Positions 42,920-51,849 of a DNA stretch of 64,000 nt are shown piece by piece (within the stretch, counting starts at the first letter, position 1; each line of letters starts with the position of its first letter). The DNA lies in contig NZ_JBFRFB010000008.1 of assembly GCF_052114605.1 (NCBI RefSeq), positions 1 through 64,000 of the forward strand, written 5' to 3'. The notes beneath the pieces are model-generated. The model was not told the DNA's origin and did no database searches. It saw only the letters and a program-made list of their open reading frames with translations. The DNA is from Microvirga sp052114605 (lineage in GTDB: Bacteria > Pseudomonadota > Alphaproteobacteria > Rhizobiales > Beijerinckiaceae). The position numbers were made by a program, and so were the translations under genes.

Positions 42920-44680
42920 TCACAGCAGGTCCGGCGTCGTTTCCGCGGGCTGGCTCGGATTGTACGTGCGGGCGAGACGCTCGAAGCGCCAGCGGATCGA
43001 GGGCGTTTCGCCTGGCCGGATGATCAGTACGATCTGCTCGGTGCGACGCATGCCGTCGGGAGCGGCGAGGAACACGCTGTCCTCGACATTGGCCTCGATG
43101 GGAATGGCCGTGAACTGCCAGGCCTCCTGGTTCGGCAGGATCAGCATGACGACCCGCCCGCCCTGGGCACGGCTCGCGCGGATGCCGGGCGCCAGATGGA
43201 AGCGGATGACGGCCTCGGCACTCGCGCTGGCGGCGCCTTCGCCCCAGAACAGATCCTCGCCTTCCAGCAGGTTGCCCTTGGGAGCCAATTGCCAGCGCCG
43301 CTCGTGGATCAGGCCGAAGCGCTGGCGATAGCCGTCATGGCTGGCGCTGAGCATCTGCGCATGCTCGCGCTCGCTGCGCTCCGCCGTCACGCGCTCGGGG
43401 CCGCTGATGACGATGGGTCCGGCCCGGTTCAGCATCCAACCCGCCACGCGGTGCGTCAGCCATCCACCGCGCTCGGAGAGGAGCTGGCAGGACGAGATGT
43501 CGTTGATCGAGGCGGTCGAATGCGCCGCCGTGGAGCGCGAGGCCTGGATGATCGTGTCGCTTGCGATATAGGGCGTGCCGCAATTGACCACGATGCGCTG
43601 CGCGCCGCTGGAGAATTCGAAGGACAGGCAGCCGGCGCCCGCGTCCGTCGACAGGAAGGTCGGCGGCGGCGCTCCTACATCGGCCACCAGCAGGGTACGT
43701 CCGGCCTCCAGGCGCTCGTAGCCTGTATGAGGTGCATGCTGGATCGGGCGGCTGCGCATGTCGTCATAGGTGAGCAGCGTCGCCAGATGGTCCGCCGCCG
43801 TCACGCCCATGCCGTTGAAATGCGAGAGCGTGCCGTCGCCGTGCCGGAACAGGCGCACCATGGGCAGCATGCGGTCGATGGCGTGGAGCAGGGATTCCGG
43901 CGTATCGACTTCGCGGCTCGCGAACATCTGGCGCAAGGGAAGCAGATCGAACAGCAGATCGACGATCACGCGCGGATTGCGGCTGGCATGGCCGCCATCG
44001 GCAAGGATCTGGCGCTCCAACTCGCGGCCGAGAAGGCGGCTTGCGCGTCTTAAATTGCGGTCCAGGCCCTCGCAGCATAGGCCCGCATAGCAGAGCGCGA
44101 TGGCCGCCATGAGCTGCTGGTGAGGCATCGCGCCGGAGCGCAGATGCCGCTCCAGTTCGCGCACATGCTGACCGAGAATGCGCAGGAAGCGCTGGTAGAA
44201 GGCATGGTCGGCGCCTTCCAGGATCAGCGGCGACTGGCTGATGAAGGAGATCAGGCGGCGTGCGATGATCTGCGTGCTGCAGGCCATCCGCTTGTCGCCG
44301 AGGCGCGAGGTGACGAACTCGTCGACAAGCGAGCGCGCATTGGCCTGCGCCAGGGCGGTGCCGGCGGCGCGCAGGTGGCGCAGCCATCCGAAACCGTAAA
44401 GCGCTTCGCCCCAGGCGCGGCTCGGCGGCGTGAAGGTGAAGGGGGAGCGGCCGCTCGTGGTGATGGCGCGTCCCGCGAAGGCGAAGAAGCCGGAATAGAT
44501 GTCGGTGGCGATGGTCGGATCGGCGGTGCGCAGATCCTGCGGCGCGAAGAGCAATCGCGTCGGCATCGGCGTGCCGCGAAATACCTTCGACAGGCTCCAG
44601 ACCGTTCCACCACGCATGGCGCGGCCTGCCTCACGAAAGGCAAGCCGATATAGACGCCAGCGATCCGGCCCGAAATCCAC
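42920..44680 (-). CDS. Heparinase II/III family protein
   Basis: A 586-residue protein. The N-terminal half is an alpha/alpha barrel-like region (YGFGWLRHLRAAG, ISFISQSPLILEG, HYFQR-like segments). The C-terminal half is a beta-sandwich holding GRTLLVADVGAPPP, AHSTASINDISSC and FGLIHERRWQLA, which define the heparinase II/III-like domain. In alphaproteobacteria this family always sits near rsmB and purH and probably acts on an unknown polysaccharide. GTG 44680 with AGAGGAG eight bases upstream is preferred. The open frame to 44917 is repeat-derived. Confidence 0.88.
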   Translation of the reverse strand: MDFGPDRWRLYRLAFREAGRAMRGGTVWSLSKVFRGTPMPTRLLFAPQDLRTADPTIATDIYSGFFAFAGRAITTSGRSPFTFTPPSRAWGEALYGFGWLRHLRAAGTALAQANARSLVDEFVTSRLGDKRMACSTQIIARRLISFISQSPLILEGADHAFYQRFLRILGQHVRELERHLRSGAMPHQQLMAAIALCYAGLCCEGLDRNLRRASRLLGRELERQILADGGHASRNPRVIVDLLFDLLPLRQMFASREVDTPESLLHAIDRMLPMVRLFRHGDGTLSHFNGMGVTAADHLATLLTYDDMRSRPIQHAPHTGYERLEAGRTLLVADVGAPPPTFLSTDAGAGCLSFEFSSGAQRIVVNCGTPYIASDTIIQASRSTAAHSTASINDISSCQLLSERGGWLTHRVAGWMLNRAGPIVISGPERVTAERSEREHAQMLSASHDGYRQRFGLIHERRWQLAPKGNLLEGEDLFWGEGAASASAEAVIRFHLAPGIRASRAQGGRVVMLILPNQEAWQFTAIPIEANVEDSVFLAAPDGMRRTEQIVLIIRPGETPSIRWRFERLARTYNPSQPAETTPDLL

Positions 44681-44834
44681 GCGCGGCGCTCCTCTCAAAA
44701 CAGTTGAATCCGCACCAGCATAAAGAGCGAGTTCCTGCTGACTGGTTAACAACGCGTAAGCGCAGGTTGTTTTGGCCGATTTCAACAGGGGAGGGTGTTG
44801 ATTGTGCGGGGTTGGTGGGGAAGCAGTGCCTATG

Positions 44835-44872
44835 TTCCCTCCCCCTTGCGGGGAGGGCCAGGGTGGGGGTGG
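44835..44872. repeat. Family C repeat, short copy
   Basis: TTCCCTCCCCCTTGCGGGGA followed by GGGCCAGGGTGGGGGTGG. The first part is a CCCTCCCC/GGGGAGGG hairpin like those at 12625 and 37778. Confidence 0.7.
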
Positions 44873-44909
44873 TACGACTGGGTGAGCGCTAGAACCAGTC
44901 CGCTCCCGC

Positions 44910-44997
44910 GTCATCACCGGCCCTGTGCCGGGGATCCCGATGTCTTGAAACGCCGCGCTTTTCGGATCGGGATGGCCGGCACAAGCCCGACCATGAC
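44910..44997. repeat. Dispersed intergenic repeat, family A, copy 3 (inverted)
   Basis: Starts GTCATCACCGGCCCTGTGCC and ends GGCACAAGCCCGACCATGAC, so it is the reverse orientation of the copies at 2721 and 11129. The centre is more diverged. Confidence 0.8.
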
Positions 44998-45021
44998 ATT
45001 GTAGGACTGTTGTGCTGTCTG

Positions 45022-45144
45022 GATGGCGCGAAGCGCTTTGACTTTGCGACCCCCACCCTCAATCCCTCCTCGCGAGGCAGAGGCAAGACCGTGCCACATC
45101 CTGCCAACGATCCCGGATCTGCGCTACGCGCCATCCGGGATGAC
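45022..45144. repeat. Composite of families C and B repeats downstream of rsmB
   Basis: GCGCGAAGCGCTTTGACTTT and GCGACCCCCACCCTCAATCC (45027-45066) repeat the 12739-12790 block. GATCCCGGATCTGCG...CCATCCGGGATGAC (45109-45144) is a single-module family B hairpin. The element ends 13 bases before the rsmB stop codon, where its hairpin may help end the transcript. Confidence 0.75.
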
Positions 45145-45156
45145 GGCGTTTGGGGA

Positions 45157-46479
45157 TCACCCAGCCTTCACGAACCGCGCGATGAAGAACCCGTCCAATC
45201 CGCTGCGCTCATGCTCGGGTGAAACGAGGTGGCAGGGCAGGGTGCGCACGTCGCCGGCCGGCGTGATGCATTCGGAGAATCCACCGATCTCGTCGGCGCC
45301 GATGGGCTGGCGGGCGAATTCGGGATGACGGGCAAGGAACGCCTCTGCCTGCCGCTCGCCCTCGTCGGCCTCCAGGGAGCATGTGCAATAGACCATGCGG
45401 CCGCCGGGCTTGAGCAGCCCTGCCGCCTTGTCGAGCAGGCGTGTCTGAAGCCCTGCGAGCTTGCGGATATCCTCCTCGCTCTTGGTCCAGGCCACATCGG
45501 GGTGACGGCGGATGGTGCCGGTGGCGGAGCACGGCGCATCGAGCAGGATGGCGTCGAAGGGTTCGGCATCGAGCTTTTCCGCATCGATGGCGCGGGTCTC
45601 GACCGTCAGCTGCAGGCGAGCGAGGTTTTCCTCCAGCCGCTTCAGGCGCTTGGGCGAACGGTCGACCGCGAGCACGTTGGCCCCGGCGGCGGCGAGCTGC
45701 GCCGTCTTGCCGCCCGGTGCCGCGCAGAGATCGGCGATGCGCTCGCCTGCTTTCGGATTGAGCAGGCGCGCGGGCAGGGAGGCCGCGGCATCCTGCACCC
45801 ACCATGCGCCTTCCTCGAAGCCCGGCAGATCGCGGATCGCGGTGCGCTCGACGAGGCGGATGCTGCCGTTGGACAGGAGAACGCCGCCCAGGCGCTCGGC
45901 CCAGCTCGGCGCATCGCTTTTCACGGTGAGATCGACCGAGGCCATAGAGCGGTGCGATTCGGCAATCTTCCTGGCGAGGTCTTCGCCATATTGCGCCACC
46001 CAGCGCTCTTCGAGCCAAGTGGGCGTATCGAGCCAGGAATCCTGCTCGGAATCCTGCCCCGCCAGGATCATGTCGCGCTCGCGGGCCACGCGCCGCAGCA
46101 CCGCGTTGATGAAGCCGCCCGCGTGGCCGAGCTTCGCGTCGTTCTGCGCCAGTTGCACCGTGCTGTCGACGGCGGCATGGTCCGGCACGTCGAGGAAGAG
46201 GATCTGCGCGGCGCCGGTGGAGAGAAGATGCAGCAGGCGCTCGTCCTTCGGCTGCCGGTTGAGCCGCTCGTTGAGGGCGCGCCCCAGCGTGCCGAGGCGG
46301 CGGAAGGTGACGATGGCGATGGCCCGGGCCAGGGCCTCGTCACGGGCGGAGAGGTTCTCGGCAGGCGCCAGCTCCTCCAGCACGTCGTCGAGCGGGACGC
46401 GCCGCTTCGTGGCCTCCGATACCGCCATCCAGGCGAGGCGGCGGGCTCCCAGGCCCGCTTGGTCTTCAGTTTGGCTCAA
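45157..46479 (-). CDS. rsmB: 16S rRNA (cytosine967-C5)-methyltransferase RsmB
   Basis: A 440-residue enzyme. The N-terminal NusB-like RNA-binding domain (about residues 10-135) is followed by the methyltransferase domain with ADLCAAPGGKTAQLAA (SAM site), DAILLDAPCSATGT (catalytic-region Cys) and VYCTCSLE (second Cys). It methylates C967 of 16S rRNA. A TTG at 46479, six bases after the htpX stop with GGGG upstream, fits the family start better than the ATG at 46521, which overlaps htpX. Probable htpX-rsmB operon. Confidence 0.93.
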   Translation of the reverse strand: MSQTEDQAGLGARRLAWMAVSEATKRRVPLDDVLEELAPAENLSARDEALARAIAIVTFRRLGTLGRALNERLNRQPKDERLLHLLSTGAAQILFLDVPDHAAVDSTVQLAQNDAKLGHAGGFINAVLRRVARERDMILAGQDSEQDSWLDTPTWLEERWVAQYGEDLARKIAESHRSMASVDLTVKSDAPSWAERLGGVLLSNGSIRLVERTAIRDLPGFEEGAWWVQDAAASLPARLLNPKAGERIADLCAAPGGKTAQLAAAGANVLAVDRSPKRLKRLEENLARLQLTVETRAIDAEKLDAEPFDAILLDAPCSATGTIRRHPDVAWTKSEEDIRKLAGLQTRLLDKAAGLLKPGGRMVYCTCSLEADEGERQAEAFLARHPEFARQPIGADEIGGFSECITPAGDVRTLPCHLVSPEHERSGLDGFFIARFVKAG

Positions 46480-46484
46480 AATAT

Positions 46485-47417
46485 TTAACCCCAGGGTCCA
46501 CGACGGGGCGGCTGGCCCCACGGACTTGATGAAGACTGGGCGACAAAGCCTGGTTGCGGTGTCGCCCGCGTCGTTGCCCCCATCTCTTGCGCCAAAGCGC
46601 TCAAGGCCGCAATCCGGTTTTCGGTCGCCGGGTGCGTGGAGAACAAATTGTCCATCCCCTGGCCGGAGAGCGGATTGATGATGAAAAGCGGCGCAGTGGC
46701 CGGGTGACGCTCCGCATCCATGTTGGGCACATGGGCGACCCCGCCGGCGATCTTCGCAAGCGCCGAGGCCAATGAGAGCGGCTGGCCGCAGATCTCGGCG
46801 CCCATCTTGTCGGCGTCGTATTCCCGCGAGCGGCTGATCGCCATCTGGATGATCATGGCGGCGAGCGGCGCAATGAGGGCGGTGGCGATCATGACGATGG
46901 GGTTCGGCCGATCATTGCCGCGTCCGCCGAACAGGAAGCCGAACTGGGCCAAGGTGGCGATGGCGCCCGCGACCGTGGCGCTCACCGTCATGATGAGCGT
47001 GTCGCGGTTCTTGATATGCGCGAGCTCATGCGCCATCACCCCCGCCACCTCGCCAGGGGTGAGCATGTTGAGCAGGCCCGTCGTGGCCGCAACAGCCGAG
47101 TTCTCAGGGTTGCGCCCGGTGGCGAAGGCATTGGGCTGCGGATTCTCGATGATATAGACGCGCGGCATCGGGAGATTGGCGTTCCGCGCCAGGTCGCCCA
47201 CCATATGGACCAGATCGGGCGCGCTCCTCTCGTCCACCTCGATGGCGTGATGGGCTGCAAGCGCCAGCCGGTCGGAGTTCCAATAGGCGTAGAGGTTGGT
47301 CGCAAGGCCGAGGCCGAGCGCGATCATCATGCCGGTCGCGCCGCCGAGCATGTAGCCGACAACGCCGAACAGAGCCATGAGGGCCGCCAGCAGCATTCCG
47401 GTCTTGACGGTGTTCAT
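46485..47417 (-). CDS. htpX: Membrane zinc metalloprotease HtpX
   Basis: A 310-residue M48 protease. Two N-terminal membrane segments are followed by the zinc site HELAH (His130, Glu131, His134) and a third ligand Glu in SREYDADKMGAE. Two further hydrophobic stretches lie between. HtpX degrades misfolded inner-membrane proteins, alongside FtsH. ATG 47417 has GGAG nine bases upstream. The C-terminal tail is Pro/Ser-rich. A palindromic repeat sits in its promoter region. Confidence 0.95.
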   Translation of the reverse strand: MNTVKTGMLLAALMALFGVVGYMLGGATGMMIALGLGLATNLYAYWNSDRLALAAHHAIEVDERSAPDLVHMVGDLARNANLPMPRVYIIENPQPNAFATGRNPENSAVAATTGLLNMLTPGEVAGVMAHELAHIKNRDTLIMTVSATVAGAIATLAQFGFLFGGRGNDRPNPIVMIATALIAPLAAMIIQMAISRSREYDADKMGAEICGQPLSLASALAKIAGGVAHVPNMDAERHPATAPLFIINPLSGQGMDNLFSTHPATENRIAALSALAQEMGATTRATPQPGFVAQSSSSPWGQPPRRGPWG

Positions 47418-47521
47418 CGGGGTCTCCACCTCATCGGTACTCGAGAAAATATCCGTTGGATCTTCATGTGGGAACGGCCTGGCTCTCCCCCAAGGGGTGG
47501 CGCTCTTCCAGGGGGAGCCTC

Positions 47522-47630
47522 AGAGTATCGTGCGCAAAAGTGGCCCCGGTTTTGCGCATGAACGATACTCTGATTCAAAGAGACAGCATCGGACCAAAAA
47601 GTGCAAATCCACTTTTTGGTCCGATGCTGT
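47522..47630. repeat. Family E double palindrome
   Basis: GAGTATCGT...GCGCAAAAGTGG/CCGGTTTTGCGC...ACGATACTC is followed by CAGCATCGGACC AAAAAGTG/CACTTTTT GGTCCGATGCTG. Same layout as 30938-31050, with compensating changes in both arms. It lies between the divergent htpX and SDHAF4-like genes. Confidence 0.85.
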
Positions 47631-47649
47631 AATATGTTAAGGCCATCGC

Positions 47650-47886
47650 ATGAGCACGAACGAGAATCCCGATCCGATCCAGGGAGCCTCCCTTGAAGGG
47701 GCTGCTCCTGGAAAAACTCTCTCTCCCGCAGCACAGAGGGCGCTTGAAGAGGCGGCCGAGCGCCGTATCGCCATCGATGCCCGCGCGGCGGAGATCGCCA
47801 GGCAAAAGGAACACCAGGGCCGCGGCGGGCTGGAGCCTGTGCGCTACGAGGACTGGGAAGTGAAGGGCATCGCCAGCGACTTTTAG
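47650..47886 (+). CDS. DUF1674 protein, succinate dehydrogenase assembly factor 4-like
   Basis: A 78-residue protein whose C-terminal third, GRGGLEPVRYEDWEVKGIASDF, is the SDHAF4/DUF1674 signature (GGP-x-EPTRYGDWE in most members, here with Leu for Pro). In mitochondria and bacteria these proteins bind flavinylated SdhA before it joins SdhB. The N-terminal part is a disordered, charged stretch. No sdh genes are in the window. Confidence 0.87.
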   Translation: MSTNENPDPIQGASLEGAAPGKTLSPAAQRALEEAAERRIAIDARAAEIARQKEHQGRGGLEPVRYEDWEVKGIASDF

Positions 47887-47987
47887 GTTATTGTATCGCC
47901 TGAGGTGGATTGTGTCCCGGCCAAGCCACGCTTACTGTCCTTCGCCAAAGAACCAGGGGCAAAAAACCAAGGGCTTGGGTCAGGGTA

Positions 47988-49286
47988 ATGAACGGGGCGG
48001 CGAGGCTGACGATTTTCCGGAGCCTTCTGGAGGATGCGCACAAGGCGCTCGATCTCCAGTTCGGTTTCGAATTGTGGGACGGCTCCACCGTTCCCGCCGA
48101 TCTGCCTTCCTATGCCATGCGCCTCGTGATCCGCCACGAGAATGTGGTGGCGAGCCTGCTTCGCCGGCCCAATCTCGATACCGCGCTCAATGCCTATGTG
48201 GCGGGCCTGCTCGATCTCAAGAACGGCACCATCTTCGACCTCGCAGCCCAGCGTCCGCAGAAGATCGGCCGGCGCCTGAAGGGGGTCAGCAAGCTCAAGG
48301 CGCTGAAGGTCGCCTACCATTTTCTGCGCGCGCCCGCCAACATGCCGCGTCCTCTCACGAAGGTCCAGGACGACCCGAAGGCGCGGGAGGGAAAACCGCA
48401 GACCAACAAGAAGAACGTCGCCTATCATTACGACGTATCGAACGATTTCTACCGGCTCTTCCTCGATCCGGAGATGGTCTATACCTGCGCCTACTTCCAG
48501 CCGGAATGGCACGACGATCTGGGGCGCGCGCAAGTCGACAAGCTCGACATGATCTGCCGTAAGCTGCGGCTCAAACCGGGTGAGCGCTTCCTCGATATCG
48601 GCTGCGGCTGGGGCGCTCTAGTCTGCCATGCCGCGCAGCATTACGGCGTGAAGGCGACGGGCGTGACGCTCGCCGAGGAGCAGGCGAAGCTCGCCCGCGA
48701 GAAGGTGGCGCGCTTAGGCTTGCAGGACCGTGTCGAGATCATCGTGAAGGATTTCACGCAGATGGACGGCGAGTTCGACAAGATCTCCTCCATCGGCATG
48801 TTCGAGCATGTGGGCATCAAGAACCATCCCACCTATTTTCGCTCCGTGCACCGCCTGCTGCGTCCGCGCGGCCTTTACCTGCATCATACCATCGCGCGGC
48901 GCGCCAAGCGCAGCGACAAGGCCTTCCGCAAGCTCAAGCCCGAATACAAGGCGCTCACCCGCTACATCTTCCCGGGCGGCGAGCTCGATCACTTAGGCAT
49001 GTCCATCGCCAATCTCGAACGCCACGGTTTCGAAGTGCATGACGTGGAGGGGTGGCGTGAGCATTACCAGCGCACCACGCGCCTGTGGTGGGAAAACCTC
49101 AACGCCCGCCGCAAGGAAGCCGAAGCGCTTGTCGGCCCCGGCAAGACCCGCATGTGGCTTCTCTATCTCGCCGGCTGCTCGCTCGCCTTCGAGCGCGCGG
49201 CGGTGGGCGTGAACCAGACGCTCGCCTCGAAACGCACCCGAGGCCCCGCATGCCTGCCGCCGTCGCGGGCGGATCTGTATCGGTAG
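47988..49286 (+). CDS. cfa: Cyclopropane-fatty-acyl-phospholipid synthase family methyltransferase
   Basis: A 432-residue SAM-dependent enzyme. VAYHYDVSNDFYRLFLDPEMVYTCAYF, the SAM motif FLDIGCGWGALV, SIGMFEHVG and FPGGELDHL are the standard Cfa series. It adds a methylene bridge across lipid double bonds, or a methyl group in some relatives. The N-terminal 100 residues resemble the lipid-binding domain. ATG 47988 is chosen because conserved sequence starts there, though AGGG is only three bases upstream. It stands alone with about 100 bp before it. Confidence 0.9.
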   Translation: MNGAARLTIFRSLLEDAHKALDLQFGFELWDGSTVPADLPSYAMRLVIRHENVVASLLRRPNLDTALNAYVAGLLDLKNGTIFDLAAQRPQKIGRRLKGVSKLKALKVAYHFLRAPANMPRPLTKVQDDPKAREGKPQTNKKNVAYHYDVSNDFYRLFLDPEMVYTCAYFQPEWHDDLGRAQVDKLDMICRKLRLKPGERFLDIGCGWGALVCHAAQHYGVKATGVTLAEEQAKLAREKVARLGLQDRVEIIVKDFTQMDGEFDKISSIGMFEHVGIKNHPTYFRSVHRLLRPRGLYLHHTIARRAKRSDKAFRKLKPEYKALTRYIFPGGELDHLGMSIANLERHGFEVHDVEGWREHYQRTTRLWWENLNARRKEAEALVGPGKTRMWLLYLAGCSLAFERAAVGVNQTLASKRTRGPACLPPSRADLYR

Positions 49287-49319
49287 AGCGTAAGCGGCTC
49301 CCGCTTTTGCGCTCAATCC

Positions 49320-50972
49320 TCAGACAGGCATCGCCCAGCCGCGATAGCGGACGATCTGGCCAACCCATGGCAGGCTGATCGCCACATCGAAACGGTAGCG
49401 GCCCTTGTCATCCACGAAAGCGCGTGCCGGTGCCTTGGGCGCCAATCGGGTGGGAAGTCTGAAGGAGCCTAAGCCCCATCCAACAATGGTCAGCTCGAAG
49501 CCGGTGCGAAGCGGCGTCAGCTCAAGCTCGAAGCGGAAGGGGCCGAAACGCTCGAAGACGCGGCGGGGCGCTGAGGCGGGGCGGAGCACGCTGCGGAAGC
49601 CCCTGCCGCCGAAACGACGCGTCCAGATTTCCCGGTTGCCCTGCCGCTCAAAGGTGATGTCGGCCTCCGTATCCGGCGTCGTGCCGGGAAAGGCGAAGAG
49701 CTTTGCGATGAGCTTTCCGGCCCAATGCCGGGCGCCTTCGATGGCGGCGCGGCCCTTAAGGTGCAGGGGTTGCCCGCCATGCACGTGACGGACCAGGGGA
49801 GGAAGACGCGCAATGTCCGGCCCCAAGGCCTTCTCGAACAGGCTCCCCGCCTCCGGCCAACTCACCGCGCGACGGACCTTGATCTTGAAGCGGGGGAACT
49901 CGCTTTCGATGGCGCTGAGCGTAAGAACCGCGCCTGCTTGGTCGGCGCCCCGTGCCGTGATGCTTCCCTGAAGCAGACCGCGAATGAGCGCAAGCGCCGG
50001 CAGCACCGGAATGTTCGGCCCGTCTCCCGCTTCCGCCACCAGCGACCAGGCGGCTTTCGCGGGCCTGCCCTCATGATCGCGGCCCGACACCTCTACGCTC
50101 ATACCGCCGCGATCCGTGCCGAAGCGTTCGAACCGGGACGCAATCTTGTGCAGCGGGCGGGCATAGGGCCTGAGCGAGGAGACGAGGCCGCCCCTAACGA
50201 GCAGGGTCAGAAGCCACAGGCCCAGATGCAGAACCGGCAATTCGAGGCCGGCGCGGAACAGAACCGTATCGGCGGTCGGGTAGCGGGTGGGCAGAAGGTC
50301 GAGATCGGGCGTCTCGCATAAAGAGAGCCATCGCCGCCCGAGCCCCGGCATGTCCCTGCGGGTCAGGGCGCCCCAGCCCGGCAGCTTGGTCCAGCCGCCA
50401 TGGAAGAGCACGCGAAGAGGCTGGCCCGCATAAGCGAGAATGGCTTCCACCACCGAGAGGCCGCGCGGCGCGCGGTTGCCGGGGGAAATCGCAATGTTGA
50501 TCTCGGTGATGTCCTGCCAACCTGCTGTCAGATCCGCGACCACGGCGCCGGAGAGGGCCGGCGTCGAGCTTGCACCCGTGACGGCGAGGATGTCGGCCTC
50601 GCGGGCCAAGGCATCGAAAGCCCCGAAGCGCGCCACGAAATCGCGGGCGTCGGCCAGATCGACATAATGGCAGCCTACAGTCATAGCCGCTCGGGCAAGG
50701 GCAGGCTCGGCGTTCTGGAACGGCCCCGCCGCATCGACCACGCAGAAGGGTTTGAGCACGTGAAGAATGTCGAGCGCCGCATCCCGGTCGATGGCGATGG
50801 CGCCAATTCTGTCGGCGCCGTAACGCTGCTGCAGGGCCTGAATTTCACTCTCGTGACGCTGCGGATCGCGTCCGCCGATCACGACGGTGGCTTCCGTCGT
50901 GGCGAGCAGTCCTTCGACGAGCCTTTTCCCGAAGCTTCCCATGCCGCCGATGACGAGGACGAGCGGCATCAT
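49320..50972 (-). CDS. Saccharopine dehydrogenase-like NADP-binding domain fused to DUF4166
   Basis: A 550-residue protein. The N-terminal part is a Rossmann domain (LVLVIGGMGSFGKRLVEGL, then VVIGGRDPQ and VVDAAGPFQ) of the saccharopine dehydrogenase-like type. The last 200 residues, with RHVHGGQPLHLKGRAAIE, FAFPGTTPDTEADITFER and FGPFRFELELTPL, match DUF4166. The middle carries a membrane-like stretch (LHLGLWLLTLLVRGGLV). Such fusions are found in many alphaproteobacteria, and the substrate is unknown. ATG 50972 begins MMPL, so a start at the next ATG (50969) is equally likely. Confidence 0.85.
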   Translation of the reverse strand: MMPLVLVIGGMGSFGKRLVEGLLATTEATVVIGGRDPQRHESEIQALQQRYGADRIGAIAIDRDAALDILHVLKPFCVVDAAGPFQNAEPALARAAMTVGCHYVDLADARDFVARFGAFDALAREADILAVTGASSTPALSGAVVADLTAGWQDITEINIAISPGNRAPRGLSVVEAILAYAGQPLRVLFHGGWTKLPGWGALTRRDMPGLGRRWLSLCETPDLDLLPTRYPTADTVLFRAGLELPVLHLGLWLLTLLVRGGLVSSLRPYARPLHKIASRFERFGTDRGGMSVEVSGRDHEGRPAKAAWSLVAEAGDGPNIPVLPALALIRGLLQGSITARGADQAGAVLTLSAIESEFPRFKIKVRRAVSWPEAGSLFEKALGPDIARLPPLVRHVHGGQPLHLKGRAAIEGARHWAGKLIAKLFAFPGTTPDTEADITFERQGNREIWTRRFGGRGFRSVLRPASAPRRVFERFGPFRFELELTPLRTGFELTIVGWGLGSFRLPTRLAPKAPARAFVDDKGRYRFDVAISLPWVGQIVRYRGWAMPV

Positions 50973-51228
50973 GGCGGCGTCGTCCCGCTGGCGCCATCAC
51001 TCGCGATCCCTCCAGTCAGGGTCAGGTGACCCGACAAACCGGGGGCGGGCTGCCGCCTCCAGGTCTGACGATATGGCGAGAAACAATATTTCATGTCTCG
51101 CCATGTAACAAAAGCTCTCCCGAAGGTTAAGAGGTTAGAGTCATTTCGCGGTGCTAAAGCAGCTTATTCTTGGATCACCGCGCTTTCTGGATTGAGAATC
51201 GGATCCACTTCGCCCAAAGCCGCTCCCG
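50973..51228. other. Intergenic region with perfect inverted repeat and family E remnant
   Basis: 256 bp without a gene. ATGGCGAGA (51073-51081) and TCTCGCCAT (51096-51104) form a perfect 9-bp stem with a 14-base AT-rich loop and no T-run. The part from about 51153 on (CTAAAGCAGCTTATTCTTGG to GGATCCACTTCGCCC) resembles the family E remnant at 30453. It holds the promoter of the gene at 49320. Confidence 0.5.
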
Positions 51229-51726
51229 CTACCGCTCCACCACGACGCGGGTGCCGACGCTCACCTGATCGTAAAGATCGACAATGTCCTCGTTGAGCAT
51301 GCGGATGCAGCCGTAGGATGCATAAGTGCCGATGGAGCCTGGGCGGTTGGTACCGTGGATGGCGTATTCATCGAGGTTGAGGGTGAGAGCCCGCGCGCCC
51401 ATCGGGTTATTCGGGGCGCCGCCCGGAATCACGTTCGGCAGCCGGGGATTGTCCCGCTTCACCTCGGCCGGCGGGGCCCAGGCGGGCCGCACATATTTGC
51501 CGTCGATCTGCGCCTCGCCGAACCATTGCTTACCGGGCTTACCCACCGCCACGCGATAGCGCGTCGCCGTGCCGTCACCGCGCACATAGTAAAGCTGCCG
51601 CTCACCCGTCTTGATGACGATGGTGCCCGGCGAAACACGCGTCTCGAACGGCACGATCTCGCGGGCTGAAGCGCCTGAGGCGGCAAGGATGAAGGCGGCC
51701 AAGGCAGTGGCAGCGCGCGCAAACAT
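51229..51726 (-). CDS. L,D-transpeptidase (YkuD domain), periplasmic
   Basis: A 165-residue exported protein. The signal peptide ends near ASGASA (residue 21). The YkuD domain covers the rest: GTIVIKTGERQLYYVRG at its start and the catalytic pair His124 in IHGTN and Cys140 in SYGCIRM. These enzymes make 3-3 crosslinks in peptidoglycan or attach lipoproteins to it. The small single-domain form is common in rhizobia, which have many paralogues. Confidence 0.94.
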   Translation of the reverse strand: MFARAATALAAFILAASGASAREIVPFETRVSPGTIVIKTGERQLYYVRGDGTATRYRVAVGKPGKQWFGEAQIDGKYVRPAWAPPAEVKRDNPRLPNVIPGGAPNNPMGARALTLNLDEYAIHGTNRPGSIGTYASYGCIRMLNEDIVDLYDQVSVGTRVVVER

Positions 51727-51800
51727 GTCTGAACCCTCCTGCTGAACAGCGTGAGGGTGAGACGCGAAGGAAACGGCTGAGGTTCCGAAAACAGGAAAAG

Positions 51801-51837
51801 TGTCATCCCGGATCGGTTCGCGCCGTCCGGGATGACG
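51801..51837. repeat. Family B repeat, single hairpin
   Basis: GTCATCCCGGATCGGTTCG followed by CGCCGTCCGGGATGAC. Its arms pair to make one hairpin, in the 123-bp gap between the acs stop and the L,D-transpeptidase start. Confidence 0.75.
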
Positions 51838-51849
51838 CCTTGTAAATGA

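Noticed and set aside
44681..44917. N-terminal extension of the heparinase-like protein
   Set aside because: The extension translates the family C repeat region. GTG 44680 has AGAGGAG at good spacing and conserved sequence begins there.
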